From Poa pratensis (lineage: Eukaryota; Streptophyta; Magnoliopsida; Poales; Poaceae), in assembly GCA_947311845.1 (NCBI GenBank), contig CAMZMU010000117.1, forward strand, positions 72,697,444-72,761,443: DNA of 64,000 nucleotides, written 5' to 3'. Positions within the stretch are counted from its first letter, which is position 1. Every line of letters starts with the position of its first letter. The notes below the pieces were generated by a model. The model was given only the letters and a program-made list of their open reading frames with translations, was not told the DNA's origin and searched no databases. Below, one piece after another: positions 54,083-64,000 of this stretch. Position numbers and translations under genes: made by a program.

Positions 54083-55195
54083 AGAGGATCTGCTCTCCTC
54101 TGATCGCGAATCATCGCCCGCAACCTGAAGCAACCAAAGAAAGCCTGCCTACGAGCAGACCGGCTTGCCATTTGGCTAAGTTACCTCAGTCCTCACCCTG
54201 CTCGCCGTACATCGCTGCATTAGGAGTTCACGATGGCATGTGTGCATCGCGCGACGAGAGCAGGGCGGCGGCGGCGTCTAGAACCCACGGGGTTGCGGTG
54301 GAAAAAAAGGTAGAGAGCGTGTTCGTGCCACGTCATCCAAAACCACTTCCCTCATCTTCTCCCGGCCAGTTGGTGATTTTTCGGAGTCGGGGACGAAGGA
54401 AACCCTACGGCGCCTCAATCTAATCCTCCTCCAGACGACACCCGGCGAGCTCTCGGCCGGTACCCGATTTCATTCATTGCTATCAAGTTTCAGATTCATT
54501 ATGTTTTCTGAAAGAATCGTTACCTGATGTTATTTAATTATGTAGCTCATTGTATGACCTTTTCTATGTTCAAGTATGTTGAGGCAAAAATTGGCCAACA
54601 CATTTAATCAGGCATCTTCTTTTAATTTTCTAATTTTCTATACTTTGAAAATTGCACCAGTGCTTTTATGTTTGGTTTTTTCTTCTACATGATATTCACT
54701 ACATTTAGCTAAACTTTGCACCAGACATCGCTGATGCTTTGACCTTGCCAGAATAGAGCTTGTGAATAAGGAGTAATCAAGGAAAGGCAAAAGAAATGTG
54801 AAATTGCAAAGAGAAGGAACAAAATCAGGAAAACCACAAAAATATTCACAGATGTTTGAGATGGAACTATATGTCCTTGAACATAACCAACTCTATTTAT
54901 TTTTGGCAATCATCTTGGATCATCGTGCACAATTTCCTGTAAACATGCAAAGTATGGCAAACATATTTGAAAAGATATATTTATAAGTTTTAAAAAATAC
55001 TTAAAAATCTAGATATAAATGATGCATCATACAAGTGCGCAAAATCACAATACGAAATTCTTTATATTACGAGCTACCAAAAAATGACAAATTTGTATAT
55101 TTCGGAGATTTGAAAGTGTGTATACTCAGACCCACACATTTGTCATTTTTATGTAGCTCTGTTTCAAACTGAGATTTTACGCGTTTGTTGGATAC
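54083..55195. other. Intergenic region
   Basis: A GC-rich patch with a 124-codon ORF (54049-54423), which overlaps the end of the LINE, has no recognisable motif and is probably not a gene. The rest is AT-rich. Confidence 0.45.
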
Positions 55196-55507
55196 TTTTA
55201 TAAACGAAAGGCAATAAAACGACGAACAAAAGAAATATCCACACAAACAAGGACACGAGATTTAACTTGGAAAACCCTTCCAACAAGGAATAAAAAAACC
55301 ACGGCCAGCCAGCAAATTTTTACTATGATTGGGTGAGATTACAAATGCCAGGGATTTACAACTTGCGGCTTATCTCAACCGGCGACTTACAAGAAGTATA
55401 TATAACAGCGGAACCCTAATCCAAATCGGTAACAACTCGTACCCTACCGGCGGGGCTCGCTTCGCTCCGTCGAAGTCAGCTTTATCTTTATATGAATTTG
55501 GAGCACA
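55196..55507 (-). mobile_element. Small LTR-like fragment (copy 2)
   Basis: The reverse complement begins TGTGCTCCAAATTCATAT and shares blocks with copy 1: CTTGTAAGTCGCCGG, TTGCTGGCTGGC, GGGTTTTCCAAG then TCTCGTGTCC. It ends at TATCCAACA. Diverged from copy 1, so the family is not recent. No clear target duplication. Confidence 0.5.
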
Positions 55508-55573
55508 TTTAACAGATACATCATTGAAAAGACACAATATTTTTAAAAAAATTAAAACTTGTAAATATAATTA

Positions 55574-55707
55574 TTCCCTCCGATCCATATTAGATCCATA
55601 TTAGTGGGCACAACTTTGTCTAGATACACATGTATCTAGTTTAAATGCTTAACTAGATACATATGAATTTAGACAAAGCTATGCCCACTAATATGGATCG
55701 GAGGGAG
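55574..55707. mobile_element. Stowaway-type MITE (134 bp)
   Basis: Ends TTCCCTCCGATCCATATTAG and ATATGGATCGGAGGGAG, with TA at 55572-55573 and 55708-55709. The left arm contains a short duplication (GATCCATATTA twice). Confidence 0.85.
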
Positions 55708-55709
55708 TA

Positions 55710-56430
55710 TTATTATTTTTAAATAGAGAGATCACTAGAGCCCAGATGCAAGAAATCTCCACTCAAACAGATGCACTAAATAAAATCCTAAACTAATGCG
55801 AAGCTTGCTGCTTTGATCAAATTAGCTGACCAATGTATTGCATTTTCAACTCAATGAGACAAAAAAAATGGCATAATGTTCCATCCTCAACAAATATTTA
55901 CATAAAGCATGAGAATTATGTTCATCCATTGTCTACCAAAAAGTATGAAATGATACTTACACAGACAACAATTGGCGCCTATCTGGGCAACAGTTTATGA
56001 GGTAGGTACAGGTAAAAATAATAATAAATGAAGCTTTGACTTTTCTATATAGCATCTTCCTACAAAAATCAGATACGCTCAGATTGCAGCGCAGCTGCAT
56101 GACTGTCTAAGAATGAAAAAAATGATATAGTAAATGATGCCACTCTATGTAATTACACTTCATCCAGTTTTCCAGAGCTCGTATTCCTGAATAACCATCA
56201 CTTAATTGGCCTGGCGGTTGGCATCATCACTCATTTCTTCTTATAACTGATGAAACCATCATCCAAGTAGGGCAAGAATAATATCTATAATTTCCATAAC
56301 GTCATTCTATCCAACAGCAAAGATGAGGTTATACCCTCCAAGTCCAGTTCCTCATGAACCATCCTGTCTGAAATGTGCGCGTTAAATTTTGCCGAGATGT
56401 TCCTAGCACATGTGGGCAAAGGAGTATTCA
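55710..56430. other. Intergenic sequence and probable 3' UTR of the NIPA gene
   Basis: The last ~300 bp before the stop at 56431 are probably 3' UTR on the minus strand. No ORF of interest. Confidence 0.4.
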
Positions 56431-59400
56431 TCAGGCAATATTCAAGTCTTTGTATCTAAGAGGAATCTCTTCCATTAGGTAATGGTTGTCAGCCTTGGGA
56501 AGTGATAATGGTAAGGTCTCATCATCCACAGAATCTTGATATTTTAGTGGAAGAATCTCGATGGCAAACGCACTCTGAGTAGCATGCTTTGATCGTCGTG
56601 TGGACAAAGTTGGCCCAGTACCTAATTAGAACAAAATCTCATTAGACATAAACTAGCGATAATGAGATTGTGTTGGCATAAAGACGCGTAAAATGGCTAA
56701 ACTCATGACATACTGTCATTCATGTCCTTCGTCTTGTGAAGGAGAAATGTCCCAGAAAGGATGGTCACGAAACCACACATCTCTGTGACAATTTGTGTTG
56801 GATTTTGCCGATCCCAATCCTGCATGTCAAAGGGTTAAAAGGTGAGGAGATAAATCTGGCATTATGTAGGTGTCTTTCTTCAAAAAATTAACAAGATCAA
56901 AGAAAAACATAAGGTACAGTGATCAAGATAAAAATCTCGAGTCATCATGCATAAATAATACTGTAGATATTAGGCACAATTTTTTACTCCCTCCGTCCGG
57001 AAATACTTGACTTAGATTTGTCCAAATTCGAATGTATGTACACACTAAAACATGTCTAAAACGGATGTATTTAGACAAATCTGTGACAAGTATTTCCGGA
57101 CAGAGGGATCATAGTGGTCCAAATTACAAAAGGTTCATGTGGCTCGCATACAGGAGGGCCCTAGTCCTATACTAAAGGTATAATAGCACATTGTCACTGT
57201 GAGAGCTATTACACACAACTTATAAGCAGAGCAAGACATAAACATAGAATCACACCGCGATCCACCAGTAATGTTTATAACATTTTGCTTTAAAGAAGTT
57301 CTGTTGGCAGTAAGGGTGCACATGTTTGTCATGAAAGCAATGCAAAAGGATACCTTGAACATAATCACACTCGCTATAATTGTTAGTGAAGTAAACATCA
57401 CATAATATATTGGTGAGACAACTGCTGTATTAAATGTGTCCAGTGCCTGCAATTTACAGACAAAAAAAATTAACACAAATTAGCTTATGGTAGCAGCTTC
57501 AAAAGAAAGAACTGTGATCCACAAGTACCAACTGAAAATATATAATACTAAAACAACTAAAAACATATAATACTAAACAGCTGCATGATATCCTCTTCAC
57601 CTTATCACAACTAACAATGATTATAAGGAAAGATCCTATTATAACTATACGCATTCGACAAGTTTCTAACATTCATTATACTAACCAAAAGGCCAGTTTC
57701 ATCTCGTGTCCTAAAAGCTTCATTTCATATTTAGGAGTCACTTTCAATAGGTAAATTTCTTCTCTTTGTAAGGACCTAATGCTAATACATTAAGTGCATG
57801 CTCCGTACTATTCTACTGTAGATCAACGAAACGAAAAATAGATATAACCAAAACAATCCTACTACAAGAAAATATAATCGATTTAATTAACCATGTACAC
57901 TAACAAGAAAGTCTTCCATATGACAAGGAAAATGTAAGGTGGTGACCCAGAAGCACTGATGAGTCATGTGCCTGTGATATCGTTTTTGAGGGAAGACAAA
58001 AATAGGCATCAATAGTCTCGTGTGTGATGTTCATGACTGTCATGCTTACTGTGGACTGTTCGTCTGCATACAGAAAAGCGGAAACACTTCGGTTCCCTCT
58101 AAGTTTCCTATCTAGCTTGATTCACTAATGCTCAACTCTATGGCATCAATAATAGTACACGAATTGAAAATTTTACCTTATTTAGGTAATTTATCTGGGT
58201 GCTTACGCAGGTGGCAACAATAAGAGCAAAAGCCCAGGTCTGAGGATAAAATAATTGGTTCACTCCAGAGAATGTTAGTTTCAGTGCAATTCCGAGAGCC
58301 TTTACACTCATAACCTGTTAAATTATTACTTTCAGATGGACAATGGGATTGGGTGAAAAACCCCTAGAGAAATATCAAGATGAATTGTTATCTACTGGGG
58401 GAAAAACATACAGTGAGAGATCCTAGAAGTGAACAGACTCCGATGTACACCATGATATTTGTTTGTCCATGTTGAGGGACAACAAAATATATAAGCACCA
58501 AGGCTGCCGCAACTACTATAGCCGCAAATGAAAGAAAAGCTGGGAGAAAAAGGAAAAAATAATTAATCCATCTAGTCTAGTTCATGAAATAGAAATAATG
58601 TTAATGATGGCATGGATCACTATGTTTCGGTAGTAAATACCTGGCTCAGTTGCAAGATCCCAAACTTCCCTTACAGAATCAATATCACGCTCCTGTGGAG
58701 CATGGAGTGCAATTGTGATTGATCCAACTACACAAAGAGCACACCCAAGTATACCAAAGGTGTGCAGTTTCTCCTGTAGAATGGAATGGGCAAGTGCAGC
58801 ACTGCAGACATTTAGAATGGAATGTGATTTCAGTTTGATGAGCAGCAAGCTAAAGACATTATTAAGCTTTCTATGGAATTGTTATGATTGTACCTGATGA
58901 TTATACTAAGTGCTCCAAGAGGGGTGACAAGAATAGCAGGAGCAAATGCATAAGCAGCAAAATTCGCAATTTCACCAACAATCACTGTCCACAAGAGACC
59001 ATGTAAGCGAGCATTAATCAAGTTGTTCTTCTCTGTGAAGTATTAGTAACAAATTTACATACAAAAAAGCGAGGCGGTAACTTTGCTAGTAAAAAAGCAC
59101 TAAGCAAACTTATAATACTCTGAAGGCCAACTCTGTCAACTTCCACTCAAATAAATTCAAAAAATATTGTTGACAAAATATCTTGAAGAAAGAACTGAAT
59201 CTCACTGCCTAAGAACAGGAAACAACATTAGATGTTGTTCATACTGAAGTATTACATTCAAATAGCATGAATTCATTTGCTCTCTGCAGACACTTTTCAA
59301 GGCACAACACTGTGTCTAAATATCCTACTATAGCATCTAGTCAAACCTTGTAAAAAAAAATCCAGTTCAGTCACTCCTGCCTCAATTACAAATTGTTAGT

Positions 59401-61281
59401 TTCTTCTAAAAATTACCAGTATCAATCTCAGCTCTTAAAAATGAAATCATCTTCGTGTATGTCTGCTTCTCTAACGAAAATAGATACAACGTCACAGGGT
59501 GAGAGCCACCAAAATCTCATCATCGTCAGCATGGCATTTAACAAGGATAACAGTGGGAAAATGGTTGGACATAACATGATACATCTTAGATCAAAGAGAA
59601 AATACAGGGCTGATATATATGTGATAAAGCAAAGAAAAGAATATTAAAAAGTGAACTGACATAGCTTTAAAAAAAATGGAAAGAGGCTTACTAGAAATCA
59701 TGCCTATCCACCAAAGTGGCTCCACTAAGTAGGAATAACCTCCATAACCTGTTTCATACAAATAAAATAAGTATTATGTTCTGAAGGATATAGGCTTTAT
59801 CAGTCATACTTCAAGGTAACTAAACTGAAATAACAAGCAGACTCTGTTGCAACGAACAAACAAATCCATTCATGTTTAATGCTAAAAGTAAGCTGGGAAA
59901 CTGATCATTCTGATTTAAGTCCAACCTGAGTAACTGACATGTATATAACAGCCACACTGATAAACAAGAAGATATACAAACACGGGCTGCTACGAGATTT
60001 ACCGATTCCCTTTTCATTCTCGAAAAGTTGCATTCATGGTGTCCTGAGCAGAATCTGCCAGTAAACCACTTCAATCGAATCAAAATATCTTAACTACCTA
60101 ATATCTATCCATGATTAAGGAAACCATATGCAATTAGCAATACAAACTTTGACTTGACTCGATCCAACAAAAGAGAACAACTTTGAAAGAAATCAAGCCG
60201 TTTCAAAATAAAAATAACATATGCAAGTAAAGATCAGTCATTCCATCAGACAGCTTCGATTTGTAAGCTTGGGGATCAAGAAAATATGTAAGAATTGCAA
60301 CCAAGAAATTTCTCCAAACAGTGATTCTCTCCACCGTACCACCGATACTGGACACCGTCCGAAAGAACAAATTCAGCAATGGAATTCCAGACAAAGAAAC
60401 CACTTTCGCGGACTCGGTGAGCTCCCAACAAGCGAAACTCACGACAAGAAGCAAATGTAACCGCGAAAGGTAAAACAAAACAAAGTTCTTTCGAGTCAAC
60501 TAAATGAACAAAAGAAACTCGATTTCGGACTGCATTTTCATGAAAATTTCGCACCAGAAAGAGCAGTGAAGCAGCTAAAACTTTCGACGAAGAAACCAAA
60601 TCATTGCAATCTTTTTGACAACGCGGAATGAGAAGAGATTCGAAGCCATCCAAATTGCAACGGGATGAAGCGTGCTTCGTGCTGGCCTCAGCTGGACTTC
60701 CCACGCCCGCAAATCTACCGCGAAAAACGGTCTCCCTGTCCGAAATTTTCACCTTTTAGTTTTACCAGCGTCAACTCCACTCTTCACCAAAAAGAAAAGG
60801 AAAAGTTTCAGAGAAGTTGGGATGGCAAGCAATCACCATATTCCGAGGAACGCATTTGATTCAACTGGTCTGGACTGCCAATCTACCGCAGAAGAACAAA
60901 CCACGCTAACCTTTTTTTACCACAAGCAGATCCCTCCCACCAACCAACCAGAGAACAGCAAACCCAGCTCGATTCCGCTACCCACTGCTCCAAATCAGCG
61001 ACCCTAACCGACTATCCCTCGCCGACCAACCAACCCACCCACCCGCCAACGGCGAGATCCAAACACCAGAGGAAGCAAAACAAGGCAGCCGCGGGGGCCT
61101 CGGCCACTGTCAGGCTCAACTCACCCGCGCGGACGCCGGAGTCTGCTGCCCTCCTGAGCCCCATCTTCTTGACGATGAAGCTGGCCCCGATGAAGGCACT
61201 CGACGACACCGCGAGCGCCAGGCCCTTGGCGTTGTCCGTTGACATGCCCCCGAACCCGGCTGCAGACGTGGGCGCTGCCAT
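56431..61281 (-). CDS. NIPA-type magnesium transporter, nine exons, frame broken in exon 5
   Basis: Minus-strand exons with GT-AG borders: 61281-61125, 59748-59692, 58984-58894, 58801-58641, 58540-58412, 58314-58177, 57446-57354, 56819-56714, 56621-56431. The protein starts [10 protein letters not shown] and carries family landmarks ([86 protein letters not shown]), with about nine membrane helices expected. NIPA proteins (PF05653) move Mg2+ across plasma, vacuolar or endosomal membranes. Exon lengths sum to 1123 nt, one more than 374 codons: exon 5 has CCAAAGG on the plus strand (58499-58505) where one base fewer is needed. Read as is, translation stops late in exon 6. It is either a pseudogene or an assembly error. 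Confidence 0.8.
56997..57108. mobile_element. Stowaway-type MITE in an intron of the NIPA gene
   Basis: CTCCCTCCGTCCGGAAATAC and its partner TATTTCCGGACAGAGGGA, a Thalos-like sequence with the ATTTGTCCAAAT-type interior. TA precedes it (56995-56996); the right TA has changed. It lies in the intron between exons 7 and 8. Confidence 0.85.
59749..61124 (-). other. Intron 1 of the NIPA gene
   Basis: A 1.4-kb intron after the first coding exon (donor G|GTGAGT). ORFs inside it on both strands (for example 60276-60752) carry no domain. Confidence 0.6.
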
Positions 61282-63480
61282 CTCACGAGCGCCTCCGACT
61301 CTCGCGTGTCAACGCTCCTCCGCCGCCGGCTCCGCCGTGTCCGCCTACGCCGCCGACATGGGGAGCGGTGGAGGAGGAAGGGGAGTAATCGGAAGCGGGA
61401 GGGAAAAGGCCAAGGCGGAGGAACATGTGGGATTTTTAACGGGAGGGGGATTTATGCGTCGGGATCCTTGAGGAATCCCTAATTTTTTTGGCTAGGAGTC
61501 CTAATCAAATAATTAAGGGAGAGCTTTGCCTATTCTAGTTGTCCGAGTAAGATTTTGTCTAAGATTTGCTTTGTACGGTTTATAGTATATGCAATATCCA
61601 CTTTAATCGTCATACTATTGGTTGCCTATACAATTTCAACTATGTATATTTATAAAAAAACACATGAGTATTTTTACAGTTATATCTACTCTTAACGCAA
61701 TTTCACATGTTTAACTTCAAGTCAATGGGACATTTTTCATATGTGCTATAAATCAAATGCTTATGGGTTTTGGCAGTGATCCTAATTTTTTGAATAATCG
61801 TCTCGACACTCATTGCGTCATATGCCCTGCGCATTCATCTTTTTTCTTCGCTAGTCATCCTCCTCCTAATTAACATGCTGATCCCCATCTCTCGTATTCA
61901 CGCCAACATCCTCGGTTGGATCATCTCCGCATTCACCCCCCACCTCCCCACAACAACATTTTTTCTGTTGTCACCTTAGTTGTACATCTTCCACCGCCAT
62001 TCCTTCTCCTCATTGGTCCTAGTTGAGGGTCATTGGCATCACCTCAATGGATAAGCTCATGGCAAAGTTAGAACCCATGCCGAAAATGAAGTCTTATACA
62101 CCCTTTCGGGATCGAGGAATACGGTGCGAAGACATAGGACGGGTTTAAGGTTGCCCCGATTTGGCTTGGACGAGGTTGGACAAGCCGGATTCATTGCCAG
62201 CACCTAACGGGTGAGCGGATTTGAAATTTCGTGTTGCGGTCCATATTAAATGTTTTTTGTGGCCTATGGAAATTTGTTGCATACCCATAATTTTTTACTG
62301 CACATACATGTTTGAATGTTGCAATGATCTTGGATTTTTTTTATTGGCAGTGAGGGAAATATTGTATATGAACAAATAATTTGTTTGCGGATGTTTGATG
62401 TTGCAAAGTTCCAAGATCATATGTTTGTTTTTGGCATAGATCTAATGAAAAGGGACAACCAATGAGGTATGAATATCACTCGACTGACACATGTGGCGCA
62501 ATTTATGTTTTTCCATCTCATTTCCAACATCATAAAGTTGGCTTTGATATGAAGGAGTGGGCCTTGAACTATTGTTGGGTCCAGCTAGAACTACTATAAT
62601 AGAGTTCGACTTGTGTTACAAAAAAAAAGGAGCTCGGCTTGCGTTAACTAGATGCCTTTTAGTTGAACCCCAAACCGTCAGCGTATTTAGTAGGACTTTC
62701 GGTAAAATATATTCTCTAGGGTTCTAAGTAAGTGCTTGGCTAAATGAAAATACTCGGCGTCTGACACCGTTTAACCGATACTCATCCGACCCTTGCATCT
62801 GCCGGTCTACGTTCATTAGCTGATGCCAGTGAAGGGTCATCGTTTTCCGCCCGAAGCAGTACTATTGGCCAAACGCAACTACATATTCCACGATGTAAAA
62901 CGTTTTAGCAAGAAAAAGATTGATAAAACGTCTTACATTATGAAACATAGGGAGTAGTACCAAAATAGCGAGACGGGTAACGGGTTAGTAGGACGCCAAC
63001 AAATTTGTATGGACGTTTACTGATACATTTTTGTCCAAACGTGGCATATGGAAAAGAATCAACAGCTAAATAGAACGCCGAAGTTCTAGTTACCCAAACT
63101 CTCGAGGTCAAACGCGCAAAACTCCCCTAAACTGCATGTGACGACTTTTGAACGAAATAAACGAGTCACTGACCAGCAATCACGCGGCTTGCCCGCACAG
63201 CTTATTCTTCTCGCAACTGATGAGATCAGCCTTCCGCTGATGCATCCAACGGCCACTAATTGACGCGGCGCCGTGTGCGGACGGCGTGTCCGGAGCACGT
63301 GGAATATGCCGCTGTGGAGGGGGAGAGAAAAAGGTATCTGCCACGCTGGCGTTTCCCGTGGAGTAAATTAGAAGATGAATTCGTCATTGTTTCCGCTGGA
63401 ATTGTCTTGTTTCCTGCCAAATGCCAAACCGTCACGTTCCAAGTTAGTCCTGAATCATAGTGGTCTTAATTTAACTAATA
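61282..63480. other. 5' region of the NIPA gene and intergenic sequence
   Basis: The first ~150 bp (GC-rich, minus sense) are probably its leader and core promoter. The rest shows no gene. It contains a decayed MITE (62884-62957). Confidence 0.45.
62884..62957. mobile_element. Decayed Stowaway-like MITE
   Basis: TATTCCACGATGTAAAACGT and TAAAACGTCTTACATTATGA then GGGAGTA are imperfect inverted repeats of the usual DNA-transposon type. The left CTCCCTCCG end is lost. Confidence 0.5.
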
Positions 63481-64000
63481 CTAGTTGGCATGTACGTGCA
63501 ACGCACGTCTTCACGACCATCTATATAAAAAAAACTTACAGGCTAAGAGCAATTCCTTGCTTAATATATATTCCACGAAGTTAAAAATATTGTAATAAAG
63601 CGTTGACCCCCGGAGGCAGAATAATTATAGGTCATGAGCTTCTACAGCTCAACTTTTTACTGTGAGACTGTCACCAACTCATCTAGCTAAGACACAGCCA
63701 TGAACATGTCATTTAATTGCACATGCATCAAAATTACTACTACAGTCAATCGTACGTCCATCCAATGGTTCTATACCCCAATGATAAGATATGAAACTCC
63801 AGCAAATTCATCCCCATAACCGAAATATGACAATGACGACTTGGTTACTTAAGGGTGGGCAAATAAGCTACAGCTTAGCACTCATCTAAGGGTGGGCAAA
63901 TAAGCTACAGCTTAGCACTCATCTGAATCCCCAAGCAATCAGCCCTAGTCCATAGGCTGAACACACGCACTGAGAGATTTCGGTCATGTCGATCGAGCAA
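63481..64000 (-). mobile_element. Possible Helitron 3' end (minus orientation), continuing past the window
   Basis: The reverse complement reads hairpin CGTGCGTTGCACG, TACATGCCAA, then CTAG and T (63481-63484 preceded by A). This is a Helitron-type 3' end. The 5' end was not identified, so the extent to 64000 is only an upper guess. Confidence 0.4.
63851..63924. repeat. 37-bp direct repeat, two copies
   Basis: AAGGGTGGGCAAATAAGCTA plus 17 further bases at 63851-63887 is repeated exactly at 63888-63924. Confidence 0.95.

Noticed and set aside
54049..54423. 124-codon ORF beginning in the LINE poly(A)
   Set aside because: Its start lies in the element's tail and the remainder lacks any recognisable feature.
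60203..60752. ORFs of 98-158 codons in the first NIPA intron
   Set aside because: They lie within an intron, have no motif, and are not joined by splice sites to any exon.

Overview
This is a nuclear plant window, almost certainly from a large, repeat-rich grass genome of the Triticeae type (wheat, Aegilops, barley or rye relatives). The evidence is the density of nested LTR-retrotransposons with tRNA-Asp-like primer sites (TGGCGCCGTTGCCGGGGA), two CACTA transposons carrying TTTAGTCCCGGTTNG palindromes, Stowaway MITEs with CTCCCTCCG ends and TA target duplications, Helitrons ending in a hairpin plus CTAG|T, and grass-like genes with GT-AG introns. No viral, bacterial, rRNA, tRNA or CRISPR feature was recognised.

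Positions 1-40213 are transposons inserted into transposons. A non-autonomous gypsy element (1-5590; 5' LTR cut by the window edge) borders or lies in CACTA element A (5591-26043, genes on the minus strand). Element A carries, in its own 5'-3' order, a coiled-coil/membrane-anchor gene, a broken TNP2 transposase and the remnant of an accessory gene. TNP2 is split by a complete gypsy element encoding only Gag and protease (8499-20149, target duplication ATACT), which itself holds a solo LTR (10235-13622, target duplication GACAT). A Helitron (22745-25379) with a MITE inside lies in the 5' part of A. After a short spacer comes a second Helitron (26463-28048). Then comes CACTA element B (28599-40130, target duplication TAA), inserted in a Stowaway MITE. 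B has a 5'-truncated but open 782-codon TNP2, a 162-codon accessory gene, an antisense Lys/Ser-rich gene, and a Transposase_24 plus Ulp1-protease gene. Both CACTA elements also have a hairpin after TNP2 whose two arms have changed together, and copies of the terminal repeat at internal gene boundaries.

Positions 40214-64000 are genic and poorer in transposons. They hold a small two-helix membrane protein (43649-43954, -), a WEB-family coiled-coil protein (45632-46477, -), a single-exon LRR receptor-like protein without a kinase (49023-50936, +), an ORF1-only LINE-type insertion with a 13-bp target duplication (51664-54082), and a nine-exon NIPA-type magnesium transporter (56431-61281, -) whose exon 5 has an extra base that breaks the frame. 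Several Stowaway MITEs and two related LTR-like fragments lie between them.

The host genes show no common pathway. The CACTA genes form a functional set: TNP2 is the presumed catalytic transposase, Transposase_24/Ulp1 and the small ORFs are accessory, and the palindromic repeats are the presumed binding sites.
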